The notes: generated by a model not told the origin, from the letters alone. 64,000 bases of DNA from Gammaproteobacteria bacterium (GCA_013178375.1 JABLXQ010000014.1:159851-223850); one strand, 5' to 3'; shown: positions 19,759 to 29,537, counted from the first letter of the stretch. A program made the numbers and translations.

Positions 19759-20235
19759 TCAGTGTTGTGAGTAAATGCGTATTTCGCCTTGTTTGGTCAC
19801 CAGCATGACCTGATAGGGATCGTGGCGACCGTCCATTTCCATCCCTGGGCTGCCCACCGGCATGCCCGGCACCGACAAACCCGCAGCATCCGCAGGCTTT
19901 TCTGTCAAAAAGCGTTTCACATCGTCGGCGGCGACATGGCCTTCGAAGAAATAGCCGTCAATAACTGCCGTATGGCAGGACTGAATTTCGCTACTTATAT
20001 TATGTTGCGACTTGACAACGCTAAGGTCCTGGCGATCTTCGACTTTGATTGTAAAACCCACCTGCTCCATATGGTCTACCCATTTTTCACAACAGCCACA
20101 CGTAGGTGATTTATACACGATCATTGTACTCCGCATTGCAATCCGATCCTGATCATCGGCAGTGTCACATCCAGCAAGGAGCGACAATGTCGAAATGACG
20201 ATCCAAATACTTTTGCGGCCATAAATTGTCAACAT
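19759..20235 (-). CDS. DUF411 (CopG-like) metal-binding lipoprotein
   Basis: Start set at 20235 (MLTIYGRKSIWIVIS), giving a signal with lipobox LSLLAGCDT. The open frame extends further upstream but without a ribosome site and into the ATPase gene. The DUF411 domain is recognised by YKSPTCGCCEKWVDHM, SCHTAVIDGYFFEGHVAA, and GLSVPGMPVGSPGMEM, with conserved Cys and Met residues. DUF411 proteins are periplasmic Cys-rich proteins found with copper and silver resistance genes. The gene starts 28 bases after the P-type ATPase and is in its operon. Confidence 0.85.
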   Translation of the reverse strand: MLTIYGRKSIWIVISTLSLLAGCDTADDQDRIAMRSTMIVYKSPTCGCCEKWVDHMEQVGFTIKVEDRQDLSVVKSQHNISSEIQSCHTAVIDGYFFEGHVAADDVKRFLTEKPADAAGLSVPGMPVGSPGMEMDGRHDPYQVMLVTKQGEIRIYSQH

Positions 20236-20263
20236 GCTTTTATCCGCCATTTCAGTGTCTGAG

Positions 20264-22705
20264 TTAAGTGCCTGCTTGGTGCGATTTTTCAGTTCCATTT
20301 CCCAAGCGGACAACCACCTTCACCATCTCTGTAATGACGAGAGGAATCAATCCAATTGCCAATGAAAGCATGCAGTCTTCCAAACTGAGATCATGTATTT
20401 CAAATAGCGCTTGTGTTGCAGGTATATGATGAATGCCTAACTGAACAACAACCGATACCACCACAATTCCGAACAGACGCATGTTGGTAAATATCCCGAT
20501 TTCCCAGAACGGCAAGCTGCTACGAGCGGAAAAAGCTCGAAACAACTCAGCAAAGACCAAAGTGGTGAATGCAAGATTACGTGCTTCGTTCAAATCCCTG
20601 TTTTCCAGCGCCCAAACAAATACTGCTAACGCCACTGACGCCTGAAGGAGCCCCGATGCCAAAATACGAATCCATTGCGGTCTTCCCAAAATGGACTCGC
20701 GGGGATCGCGCGGTGGACGCTTCATGACGTTGCGATCAAGGGGATCGGTTACAAGCGCCAACGCGGGCAAACCATCCGTCACCAGGTTAATCCATAGCAA
20801 ATGCAGCGGCAGCAATGGCAGGGGCAAACCCAACAGTGCTGCAGAAAACATCAGCATGAGCTCTCCAGCATTCCCGGCTAGCAAATAAACCAGCGTCTTA
20901 CGGATATTGTCAAAAATGCCCCGGCCTTCCTCCACGGCAGCCACAATGCTTGCGAAATTATCATCGGAAAGCACGACATCCGCTGCTTCACGGGTTACCT
21001 CGGTTCCGTTTTTCCCCATGGCAATGCCAATGTGGGCTTCTCGCAGCGCAGGCGCGTCATTAACGCCATCTCCAGTCATTGCAACGATTGCGCCCTGTTC
21101 CTTGAATTTTTTTACAATTTTCAGCTTGTCTTCCGGCGTGGCTCGCGCATACACCAACTCCTGCGCAGCTTCGCCTTTCTGCAGAAGACCCAGTTCAAGC
21201 GCTATCGCCTGGGCTGTTATCGGATGGTCGCCTGTAATCATGACTGTACGAATGCCTGCACTCCGGGCAGAGGCGATGGCATCAATGGCTTCTGTGCGTG
21301 GCGGGTCGGCAATACCCGTCAATCCCACCAGCTCCAGTTCGTTTTCTTCCCTGCCTTCACCGACTGCCATGGCAAGCACGCGCAGGCCACGACTGCTCAT
21401 GTCCGCATTGGCTGCAAGCGCTGCTGAATTGTCGCCTCGACAAAGCGGCAACAGCAAATCGACGGCACCTTTCACATAAAGTACGCCATCCGAGCGCAGG
21501 ATTGACATGCGTTTGCGATCGGAATCAAAGGGATTTTCCATTACACGCGGTCGCTGCTGCTCTATGTTCTTGCGATGTATTCCACGTGCCGCTGCCGCCA
21601 TCAGCAAAGCCACTTCTGTTGTATCACCCACTCCACTGCGCTCGTCTTGCGCCAGCTCTCCATTGCAGCACGCTGCGGCTACGTCCAGAAGACGCACATG
21701 GTCGGCACCCCACAGTTCGCGCACCGCCATTACACCTGTTGTCAGGGTGCCAGTCTTGTCGGTGCAGATGACCGTGGTGCATCCCAATGTCTCTACCGCA
21801 GGAAGACGGCGTACCAGTACTTTTCGTGCCGCCATGCGCTGCACGCCAACTGCAAGCGCGATTGTAACAACGGCGGGCAGGCCTTCCGGCACAGCTGCAA
21901 CGGCCAGGGAGACCGCTGAAAGAAACACTTCCAGCAAGGGTGTACCGCGCACAACACCTAAAATTGCCACTGCTGTCACAATGCCAAGGCAAATAAACAG
22001 GAGACTTTTACTGACGCGTGCGAGACGCTGTTGCAGCGGTGTCGCTTCATCCTGCACTGATGCCAACAGATGGGCTATTTTTCCCAACTCAGTGGCCATG
22101 CCCGTGGCAGTAATTCTGGCCACCGCAGTACCGCTTACAACAGCCGTACCAAGAAAGATGCTGTCGTGACGCTCTGCCAGGGGCGCATTGACGGCTACCG
22201 GTAATATGGATTTTTCAGATGGCTGACTCTCTCCAGTCAAAGCGGCTTCGTTGACAGAAAGCGAATGGGCCTCAAGTAAATGCGCGTCCGCTGCCACAAC
22301 ATCGCCAGCTTCAATCAGCAAAATGTCACCAGGAACCACTTCTATTGCGGGTATAATCTTCATGGTGCCATCGCGCAGCACACTTGCCCGTGGAGCCGTC
22401 ATCGATCGCAGGGCATTGACCGCTCGCTCTGCGCGATATTCCTGAAAGAATCCGACAAAAGCATTAATAATGACTATTGACCCAATGGCGACCGCATTGG
22501 TTGTTTCACCTAGCACCGCTGACACCACACACGCCCCCAGCAGCAACCAGATAACAGGGCTCTTGAACTGCCCGGCCAACAATAGCCATGGCGGTATCAC
22601 GGCAGCGTGTTGAATTTCGTTGGGGCCAATGCTAGTCAATAGCTCGGCGGCCTCAGACGAACTGAGGCCAGTGATTGCTTTCGTGGCTGGTATTGGGTCA
22701 TTCAT
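20264..22705 (-). CDS. P2-type cation-transporting ATPase
   Basis: 813-residue P-type ATPase. Motifs: TGES 157-160, PEGLP 273-277, DKTGTLT 316-322, and MTGDGVNDAP in the hinge. The PEGLP sequence with LPAVETLGCTTVICTDKTG places it with P2 (Ca2+/Mn2+-type) pumps, not with copper P1B pumps, which would have CPC. It lacks N-terminal metal-binding domains. The start overlaps the RND gene stop by ATGA, so it is firmly part of a copper-type operon even though its ion is not expected to be copper. Its substrate cannot be told from sequence alone. Confidence 0.88.
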   Translation of the reverse strand: MNDPIPATKAITGLSSSEAAELLTSIGPNEIQHAAVIPPWLLLAGQFKSPVIWLLLGACVVSAVLGETTNAVAIGSIVIINAFVGFFQEYRAERAVNALRSMTAPRASVLRDGTMKIIPAIEVVPGDILLIEAGDVVAADAHLLEAHSLSVNEAALTGESQPSEKSILPVAVNAPLAERHDSIFLGTAVVSGTAVARITATGMATELGKIAHLLASVQDEATPLQQRLARVSKSLLFICLGIVTAVAILGVVRGTPLLEVFLSAVSLAVAAVPEGLPAVVTIALAVGVQRMAARKVLVRRLPAVETLGCTTVICTDKTGTLTTGVMAVRELWGADHVRLLDVAAACCNGELAQDERSGVGDTTEVALLMAAAARGIHRKNIEQQRPRVMENPFDSDRKRMSILRSDGVLYVKGAVDLLLPLCRGDNSAALAANADMSSRGLRVLAMAVGEGREENELELVGLTGIADPPRTEAIDAIASARSAGIRTVMITGDHPITAQAIALELGLLQKGEAAQELVYARATPEDKLKIVKKFKEQGAIVAMTGDGVNDAPALREAHIGIAMGKNGTEVTREAADVVLSDDNFASIVAAVEEGRGIFDNIRKTLVYLLAGNAGELMLMFSAALLGLPLPLLPLHLLWINLVTDGLPALALVTDPLDRNVMKRPPRDPRESILGRPQWIRILASGLLQASVALAVFVWALENRDLNEARNLAFTTLVFAELFRAFSARSSLPFWEIGIFTNMRLFGIVVVSVVVQLGIHHIPATQALFEIHDLSLEDCMLSLAIGLIPLVITEMVKVVVRLGNGTEKSHQAGT

Positions 22706-25700
22706 TCTGCACCTACCCTAAGATCAAAATCCCCCCTGGCAAACTGGTAACGGCGCCAGAAGGTATAGGCCGCTGGCAATACCAGTAGTGACAAAAACAT
22801 GCAGGCCCACAAACCGCCCACCACCGGGGCAGCCGTGCGTGCAGAAAGATCCGCGCCAACGCCTGCTTCCCACAGCAGTGGCATCAATCCCAGCACAGTG
22901 GTTGCCACCGTCATCAGCATGGGGCGCAGACATTTGGCGGCGCCTTCTATCACGGCGTCATCCACATCGCCGGGCTGGCGCATGTTGCCGTTTTGTACGC
23001 GCGCCAGAAACGCCTGATCCAGATAGACCACCACCACGATGCCGGTCTGCGCGGCCACACCTCCAACGGCAATAAGCCCCACCCAGACCGCCGTGGACAG
23101 GTTGTAGCCGAGCAATGCCAGCAGCCAGATACTGCCGGCGATGGCAAACGGCAGACTCAGCAGCACCAGCAGCGTCTGCGGCACGCCCCGCATCGATAAA
23201 TACAGCAAGGCGACAATCAGTACGAACGTGAGCGGCAACACTACCCGCATGCGCGCCTGCATGTCGGCCATGAACTCATACTGTCCGGTCCATTGCAGGG
23301 AATAGCCGGGCGGCAGAGCAAAACGTTGGCTGACCAGCTGCTTCGCATCGTCAACCCAGCCACCCAGATCGCGCTGCGTATCGTCAATATCGGCGAATAC
23401 ATATCCCACCAGCACGCCATTCTCATCCTTGATCATGGGTGGCCCGGTGACGACACGGACATCGGCCAGAACACCGAGCGGAACGGCGGTGCCGGCTTGG
23501 CGAAAACGCTCAGCCACGTCCGGGTCAGTCACCGCTCCCATGGGCGCAGATGAAGCCGGCATGGAAGCCGCACTGCCAGAACGGCGCGCACCGCCGCTAC
23601 CCATTGCCATGCCGCCACTGCCACCGCCACTCATCGCAGGGGCGGCACTGCTGCCGCGACCAGATCCGCCGATTTCGGGTTCAGCGATGGCAGCCATACC
23701 GGGAACCTGCACTGGCAACGCACGCAGGGCTTCCGGATCGGCGCGAAAATCCGCTGCGTAGCGCAGGCTCACCGAATAGCGGGCGCGGCCATCGATGACG
23801 GTCGACACCGGCATCCCGCCCACCGCAGCTTCCACCACATCCAGAGTGTCGCGCACCGTGAGCCCGTAGCGGGCGATGGCTTCGCGATCCGGAATGATGT
23901 CGACGTATTCCCTTCCGGTCTGCCGTTCGGCAAATGTGCTGCGCGTACCGGGGACTTCCCGCAGCAAACCTTCAAGCTCGATCGACAGCCGTTCGATTTC
24001 AGCCAGATCAGCGCCAAAAACCTTGATGCCGACGGGCGTGCGCACGCCGGTGGTCAGCATGTCGATGCGGGTACGGATCGGCGGTGCAATGGCCATCTGA
24101 TAACCCGGCATTTTCAGTGCCGCATCCAGCGCTCGCACCAGTTCCTGCTGGGTGCGCGGCCGCGCCTCCGGCCACACTGTTCGCAACGCGATTTTCAGCC
24201 ACTCGGGTGCCCAACTGCTGTACCAGCGCGACTTTTCAAACAATGGCCATTCGTCACGGGGTTTCAGCGAAACCACGATTTCATTCATGTCCAGCTGGGC
24301 CGGATCGGTTGCCGTTTCCGCACGTCCGGTTTTGCCATGCACGGATTCCACCTCGGCAAAACTTTTGATGATGCGATCCTGTGCATTGAGCGCACGCCTG
24401 GCTTCCTCGATGGAAATACCGGGAAAGGTCGTCGGCATCACCAGCAGGGAACCTTCATCCAGCGGCGGCATGAATTCCGATCCCAGCTTCAGCATGACCG
24501 GCACGGTACCGATCATGACGGCAAACGCCGCCACCATTACCGCAATGCGCCAGCGCACGACAGCGCGCACGACAGGCCGATACAACCGGCTCAGAATACG
24601 GTTGACCGGATTTTCAGCCTCGCTGCGAAAACGCCCGCGCAACAGCCAGACCATCAACGGCGGTGCCAGGGTGATGGACAGCACCGCAGCGGCGAACATG
24701 GCGAAGGTCTTGGTGTACGCCAGCGGTGCGAACAGGCGCCCTGCCTGACCGGCCAGTGTAAAAATCGGCAGGAAACTCACGGTGATCAGCAGCAGGGAAA
24801 AAAATATCGGCCGCCCGACTTCCTTGCAGGCGTCGATGATGATGCGCCGGCGATCGGCGCCCGGCGGTGCCGCGGCCAGACGGGTGTGGGCATTTTCGAT
24901 CAGCACGATGGCAGCATCGGTCAACTCACCCACGGCAATGGCAATGCCGCCCAGTGACATGATGTTGGAGGTAAGCCCGAGATAGCGCATTGCAATGAAT
25001 GAAAACAGAACCGAGAGTGGCAACACAATCATCGCCACCATCGCTGAACCAGCATGCATCAGGAACACCAGACAAATGACGGCGACAATGACGCCTTCCT
25101 CGATCAGGGTTTTGCGCAACGTGTCGATGGAACCCAGGATCAGTTCGGAGCGGTCGTAGGTGGGAACCAGTCGCACACCCTCAGGCAATGAAAGTCTGGC
25201 GATCTCATCCTTCACTGCCTGCACCACATCCAGCGCATTGGAACCGATACGCATCACGACAATGCCGCCCACCGCTTCACCCCGACCATTCCAGTCGGCC
25301 GCGCCGCGCCGCATATCGGGGCCGAATTGCACGGTCGCCACGTCCCGCAACCGGATCGGATTGCCGCCGGCAGACACTGACACCACACTCGCTTCCAGAT
25401 CTGCCAGCGTGCGTACATAGCCACGGCCGCGCAAAACGAATTCACGCCCGGCCTGTTCCAGCACGCGGGCGCCGACTTCCGCATTGGCATCGCCAACCGC
25501 GCGCGTGATATCGGCAATGCTCAAACCGAACGCGGTCAGGCGATCAGGGTCGAGCAGGATCTGATACTGGCGCTCGAATCCGCCCAGTGACGCAATTTCC
25601 GCAACGCCCGTAACAGCCTGCAACGCAGGCCGCACCGTAAAATCCTGCAGCGCACGCAATTGTGCCGGGTCCAGCTGATGCGTTGTGTCTTCCAGCACAT

Positions 25701-26124
25701 ACTGGAATACCCAACCCACACCACTGGCATCAGGGCCCAGGATAGGCGCCACTCCCGGCGGCAGCAATTGCCGCACCCGCCCCAACTGTTCGAGCACGCG
25801 GGTACGCGCCCAGTAGATATCGGTGCCATCCTCAAAAATGGCGTAGATAAAACTCATGCCGAACATTGAATAGCCGCGCACCGCGCTGACACCCGGCGTA
25901 CTTTGCAGCGCCCGCACCAACGGATAGGTAATCTGGTCTTCCACCAGATCCGGACTGCGCCCCATCCAGTCGGTAAAAATGATGACCTGCGGATCGGACA
26001 AATCCGGCACTGCATCCAGTGGTGTCTTGCGCATGGAATCCAGTGCCCACAGTGTGAGCAGCAGTGTCAGCCCAAGCACAATCCACTGATGCCGTGCAGA
26101 CCATTCAATAATGCGCTCGACCAT
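22702..26124 (-). CDS. second CusA-type RND efflux pump with Gly/Ser/Met insert
   Basis: Heavy-metal RND transporter of 1140 residues, about 95 longer than CusA. The Cu/Ag methionine triad is kept as M563 (LLVMPT), M613 (LDMNEI) and M689 (IDMLTTG), with the proton-relay aspartate at D403. Two insertions explain the extra length: about 625-660 (Trp-rich, KSRWYSSWAPEW) and about 812-866, a low-complexity Gly/Ser/Met segment (GGSGGMAMGSGG). The latter sits in the second periplasmic porter region. The gene starts two bases after the adaptor stop and overlaps the ATPase gene. It is a separate lineage from the first cusA in this window. Confidence 0.92.
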   Translation of the reverse strand: MVERIIEWSARHQWIVLGLTLLLTLWALDSMRKTPLDAVPDLSDPQVIIFTDWMGRSPDLVEDQITYPLVRALQSTPGVSAVRGYSMFGMSFIYAIFEDGTDIYWARTRVLEQLGRVRQLLPPGVAPILGPDASGVGWVFQYVLEDTTHQLDPAQLRALQDFTVRPALQAVTGVAEIASLGGFERQYQILLDPDRLTAFGLSIADITRAVGDANAEVGARVLEQAGREFVLRGRGYVRTLADLEASVVSVSAGGNPIRLRDVATVQFGPDMRRGAADWNGRGEAVGGIVVMRIGSNALDVVQAVKDEIARLSLPEGVRLVPTYDRSELILGSIDTLRKTLIEEGVIVAVICLVFLMHAGSAMVAMIVLPLSVLFSFIAMRYLGLTSNIMSLGGIAIAVGELTDAAIVLIENAHTRLAAAPPGADRRRIIIDACKEVGRPIFFSLLLITVSFLPIFTLAGQAGRLFAPLAYTKTFAMFAAAVLSITLAPPLMVWLLRGRFRSEAENPVNRILSRLYRPVVRAVVRWRIAVMVAAFAVMIGTVPVMLKLGSEFMPPLDEGSLLVMPTTFPGISIEEARRALNAQDRIIKSFAEVESVHGKTGRAETATDPAQLDMNEIVVSLKPRDEWPLFEKSRWYSSWAPEWLKIALRTVWPEARPRTQQELVRALDAALKMPGYQMAIAPPIRTRIDMLTTGVRTPVGIKVFGADLAEIERLSIELEGLLREVPGTRSTFAERQTGREYVDIIPDREAIARYGLTVRDTLDVVEAAVGGMPVSTVIDGRARYSVSLRYAADFRADPEALRALPVQVPGMAAIAEPEIGGSGRGSSAAPAMSGGGSGGMAMGSGGARRSGSAASMPASSAPMGAVTDPDVAERFRQAGTAVPLGVLADVRVVTGPPMIKDENGVLVGYVFADIDDTQRDLGGWVDDAKQLVSQRFALPPGYSLQWTGQYEFMADMQARMRVVLPLTFVLIVALLYLSMRGVPQTLLVLLSLPFAIAGSIWLLALLGYNLSTAVWVGLIAVGGVAAQTGIVVVVYLDQAFLARVQNGNMRQPGDVDDAVIEGAAKCLRPMLMTVATTVLGLMPLLWEAGVGADLSARTAAPVVGGLWACMFLSLLVLPAAYTFWRRYQFARGDFDLRVGAE

Positions 26125-26126
26125 GG

Positions 26127-27407
26127 CTACTCCCCATGACCGCTGTGTGCATCAGCCTTGCTGTCAGGCGACGCCAGCGGGGCACTGGCTGGTTCCGCAG
26201 CCGGTGCTGATCCACCATGACCCGCATGCCCTGTGCCGGCACCACCTGACGCACGCAACCGGCTTTCGGAATCCAGCAGAAACACACCGGAAGCCACGAT
26301 CTCTTCACCTTCAACAAGTCCCTGCAGCACTTCAACCCGCTCCGGCATGCGCGCCCCCAGGGTCACCTTGCGCGGTTCGAAGCGCCCAGGTTCCACCACG
26401 ACAAACACATGCTGGCTCATGCCTGTATCCACCACCGCATCACGGGAAATCATCAGCGTAGCGTGCGGTGAACTCTGGAATATGGCGGTACCAAACAGAC
26501 CGGGCCGCAATGTGCCGTCCTGATTCGGAACACTGAAACGTACTCGCAGGGTTCGCGTGCGTTCAGTCAGGGTGGGATAGAGAAAATCCACGCGGGCTTC
26601 AACCGGCTCTTGCCCCAGTGCGGGAAAATCCAGGTGTGCCGTGGCGCCAATCGCAACCTGCCGGGCACCCGACTCGGGAACTTCAGCCCACACCCACACC
26701 GTGGAGAGATCCGCCACCGTCAGAATTTCCGTGGACGGGTCCACCGCCGTGCCCGCCGAAATGCCGCGATGCATGACAACCCCGCTGCGCGGCGCGGTCA
26801 ACGTCACGAGTCGTCGCACTTCCCCGCGCCGTTCAATGTCCGCAATTTCCGCTTCAGCCATGCCGAGCAGCTTCAGCCGTGTTCTGGCACCTTCCACCAC
26901 TGCACTGCCCGGCCCCGCCTGGCCGAATTTCAGGGCGGACAAATATTCAGTCTGCGTGGCGAACAGATCCTGCGAATAGACACCCGCTACGGGCTCGCCC
27001 GCGCGTACCGGCTGCCCGGTGGTATTTACATACAACTGCTCCAGCCAGCCAGACACGCGGGCGTGCACATGCGACACGCGGGACTCATCCGGCACCACGG
27101 TAGCGATAGCGCGCAATGGCTGGGTGATGGTTTCCCGTTGCACCCGCTCCAGACGAACGCCGATGGACTGCAGCTGCTGGTCGCTGAGATCGACCGCTAC
27201 CCGTGCCTGGGCGGCTTCACTGCCGCCATGTACCGCAACAGCAACCTTCGGCGCTGCACCTGGCACAGACAAATCATGATGCAGTGAAAATGGCCATCCA
27301 TGGCGGAAATGCTGAATGCCCGTAATCGACAGCAACAACATTATGCCCACCACAACGCCAACGATAAGGGGCCGCCATTGCGACAGGGCTTTTGGTCGGG
27401 ATGTCAT
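26127..27407 (-). CDS. CusB-like periplasmic adaptor with His-rich tail
   Basis: Membrane fusion protein of 426 residues. An N-terminal anchor (about 11-30, PLIVGVVVGIMLLLSI) precedes the adaptor core: VHARVSGWLEQLYVNTTGQP, a hairpin, and beta-barrel sequences (RTRTLRVRFSVPNQDGTLRPG). It lacks the N-terminal metal-binding WYDPM motif of the first CusB but ends in a His/Gly-rich tail (GTGHAGHGG, KADAHSGHGE), a possible alternative metal-collecting site. The overlap with the outer-membrane gene (ATGA) and near-contact with the RND gene define a CBA order. Confidence 0.9.
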   Translation of the reverse strand: MTSRPKALSQWRPLIVGVVVGIMLLLSITGIQHFRHGWPFSLHHDLSVPGAAPKVAVAVHGGSEAAQARVAVDLSDQQLQSIGVRLERVQRETITQPLRAIATVVPDESRVSHVHARVSGWLEQLYVNTTGQPVRAGEPVAGVYSQDLFATQTEYLSALKFGQAGPGSAVVEGARTRLKLLGMAEAEIADIERRGEVRRLVTLTAPRSGVVMHRGISAGTAVDPSTEILTVADLSTVWVWAEVPESGARQVAIGATAHLDFPALGQEPVEARVDFLYPTLTERTRTLRVRFSVPNQDGTLRPGLFGTAIFQSSPHATLMISRDAVVDTGMSQHVFVVVEPGRFEPRKVTLGARMPERVEVLQGLVEGEEIVASGVFLLDSESRLRASGGAGTGHAGHGGSAPAAEPASAPLASPDSKADAHSGHGE

Positions 27408-28789
27408 GGAGTGTAATCCTTGGTAGTACCGGTCATGCGATCAAGGCGGGCCCAGGCCACGCCCAGTGCGGTTTCAGCCATCACAAACTCCGCCTCCACA
27501 GACCATAACGCCTGCGCGGCTTCGATCACCGAAAACAGGTTGCCCTGGCCCGAGGCATAAACTGAAAGGGTTGGTTGAATCAAACGCTGCGCGCGGGGCA
27601 CAACATCATCACGCAACGCGAGGTACTGGATTTGCACCACTTCGAGCTGGTCGCGCGCCGCAATGGCTTCACCTTCCACCATCCGCTTCATGGATTCCAG
27701 ATCGGCACTGGCCATGCGCTCCATCGCGCGGGCCTCCGCCACACCACCACGCAGTTTGTCGCGCCAGATCGGCAAACTGACTCCTACCATCAGCATGGCG
27801 CCCTTCCCCTCCGCCATCGTCGACGCATACCCCACACGCACCATGCCCATCGGGGAATACATGGAGCGCATCGCTTGCACATCCGCCATGGCACGGGACA
27901 GTTCGGCGTTACCCATCTGCAATTCCGGTCGTTGCCGCAATGCCGCAGCGGATACCTCGTCACGGGACGGCAAAGGATTGTCGAGTTTTGGACTGACAAG
28001 ATCAGGAACCGGCATCCCGGTATCACGACCGATACTGGTATTGAGCATGGCTTCTGCCGAGCGGATACCGGCTTGCAATGCACGCGCCGAGGATTCGAGC
28101 CGTGCCACTTCGACCTCGACCCGCAAGACTTCAGACTGATTACCCGAGCCGGAACCATAACGGGCATTGGCTGCGTTCACAAATTGCCGGGCAAGCGCGA
28201 TCTGTTGCTGGACCACCATCGCCATCCGCCGTTTTTCCTGCACCATGTAAAAAGCAGTAATGGCGTCCAGCTCGACATCCAGCGCCATGCGGTCAGCTTC
28301 GGCCGCTGCCTTCTCGGCATCGGCTTCCGCAGCATGGCGACGATGCGTCAACACTTTTGACAGGGGAAACCGCTGCTCGATACTGACACTCCAGTCATAG
28401 CGCCGATCGTTGTCATCGCTGCCGGTCGTTATCGGGGCTGGCGCCGGCTCGCCGTCCATGGGCGGCTCTGCCGACGCCGGCATTGGCTCTTCACTGTCCA
28501 TCCTGTCGAAAGGGTAATGATCAATGGAGGGCGCCAGCATGGGATCTTCCAGTGCCGACACTATGGCAGGACGCTCCCTGGCGGCATCAGCACGGGCACG
28601 TGCCGCGATGATCTCCTGGCGCTGCTCACGCGCCATGCCAACCACTGCCTGCAGTGGCCAGGGCGCAGCCGTTTCCGGCTGCGCCAGGCAATACAGAGGA
28701 GACATTAACGCAAACATTGGCATCAAAACAAAACGCATCGTTTTCATAGGCATAGTGCTCGTTTTGCCTCGCCAATCGGCACCTTTCAT
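27404..28789 (-). CDS. TolC-family outer-membrane efflux protein
   Basis: 461 residues; start at 28789 supported by GGAG eight bases upstream, although internal Met codons at 28753 and 28747 would give a more compact signal (MRFVLMPMFALMSPLYCLAQP). OEP repeats follow, with an unusual Met/Pro/Asp-rich loop at about 90-125 (MDSEEPMPASAEPPMDGEP) that could contact metal. It is the outer-membrane partner of the adaptor and pump encoded directly downstream, and differs from the cusC product in length and loop. Confidence 0.87.
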   Translation of the reverse strand: MKGADWRGKTSTMPMKTMRFVLMPMFALMSPLYCLAQPETAAPWPLQAVVGMAREQRQEIIAARARADAARERPAIVSALEDPMLAPSIDHYPFDRMDSEEPMPASAEPPMDGEPAPAPITTGSDDNDRRYDWSVSIEQRFPLSKVLTHRRHAAEADAEKAAAEADRMALDVELDAITAFYMVQEKRRMAMVVQQQIALARQFVNAANARYGSGSGNQSEVLRVEVEVARLESSARALQAGIRSAEAMLNTSIGRDTGMPVPDLVSPKLDNPLPSRDEVSAAALRQRPELQMGNAELSRAMADVQAMRSMYSPMGMVRVGYASTMAEGKGAMLMVGVSLPIWRDKLRGGVAEARAMERMASADLESMKRMVEGEAIAARDQLEVVQIQYLALRDDVVPRAQRLIQPTLSVYASGQGNLFSVIEAAQALWSVEAEFVMAETALGVAWARLDRMTGTTKDYTP

Positions 28790-28816
28790 TGAAGGGACTC
28801 CAGTGCAGAACGCCCC

Positions 28817-29248
28817 TTAATGCTCAAGCCCTTTGCTGACAGTGATGTCATACACGCGCTGCTGGTACATCATCCGCATCAGCATCTGCATGAGATCGAT
28901 TTCGGCACCCTGGGTGGTTTGTGGCACTTTGCAGGTCATGGTTGGATTTTGTTTTTGATGAAACGTACAACCCCGGCGTTGTACCTGACCCATCACGTGG
29001 ACCTCGCCCAACAGCGTCATTCCCTTGTCCATCAGGGCGCTGTGTTCCGCCAAAAGCTGCTTGCGTTCCGCTTCGCTGGTAGCGCTTTCCATTTTTGTGA
29101 TGGTGGCTTCCATACTCATCAGATGATGGTGTATTTCTTCCAATTGCTTCTGAGTTGCAGCAGGATCGTCTGTTTTTTGTTCGGCATTTACCACGACAGG
29201 GAAAGCCAGAACAGCACCAAGACACAAAGTGACGAGAGCTCTTTTCAT
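28817..29248 (-). CDS. secreted Met/His-rich protein heading second efflux operon
   Basis: Start set at 29248 (MKRALVTLCLG), eight bases after AGGAG, opening a signal peptide to VVNAEQ. The 143-residue product is helical, with HHHLMSMEATITKMES and a Met-rich end (LMQMLMRMMYQQ), plus two cysteines. I recognise no named family. A CusR-like box 75 bases upstream and 27 bases of spacing to the outer-membrane gene make it the first gene of a copper-induced operon. A periplasmic metal-binding role is inferred. Confidence 0.65.
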   Translation of the reverse strand: MKRALVTLCLGAVLAFPVVVNAEQKTDDPAATQKQLEEIHHHLMSMEATITKMESATSEAERKQLLAEHSALMDKGMTLLGEVHVMGQVQRRGCTFHQKQNPTMTCKVPQTTQGAEIDLMQMLMRMMYQQRVYDITVSKGLEH

Positions 29249-29323
29249 GGGTTGTACTCCTAAAAGTAGGATTGCGTAGGAAGTTGCCTGATCGAATCTA
29301 CGCATGTTCAACATGAAAATCAC

Positions 29324-29339
29324 ATTACAAATATGTAAT
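29324..29339. promoter_or_regulatory. CusR/CopR-like box (ATTACAAATATGTAAT)
   Basis: Palindrome ATTACA-AATA-TGTAAT, 75 bases upstream of the Met-rich gene that starts the second efflux operon, at the same distance as in the copper-oxidase operon. Predicted CusR-dependent activator site. Confidence 0.78.
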
Positions 29340-29519
29340 CCGCAAGGTGGATAGTAAGAAATTGACTTATGTCAGAATTTTAGGAATTCCGATCCCAGAA
29401 ACTTAAGGCCAGTAAATATTCCCGGGCAAAGCTGGGGGCTTCAATTGTGTTAGCGTCTTGACGGCACATATAAACGTGGAGCCGCCCATGGCGGCGCTCG
29501 TTACAGTTCTTGCTCGGCT

Positions 29520-29537
29520 TTAGCAGGCTGTTGAAAA
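29520..29537. repeat. 18-bp direct repeat, copy 1 (TTAGCAGGCTGTTGAAAA)
   Basis: Identical to 31672-31689. The two copies bracket the membrane-protein gene and glgC. GGCTGTTGAAAA is reminiscent of insertion-sequence ends, so these may be scars of one or two IS copies. Confidence 0.6.

Noticed and set aside
23560..23690. Repetitive GGC/AGC-rich DNA that could suggest a repeat array
   Set aside because: It is the Gly/Ser/Met-rich coding insert of the RND pump, in frame, with no spacer-repeat periodicity as in CRISPR.
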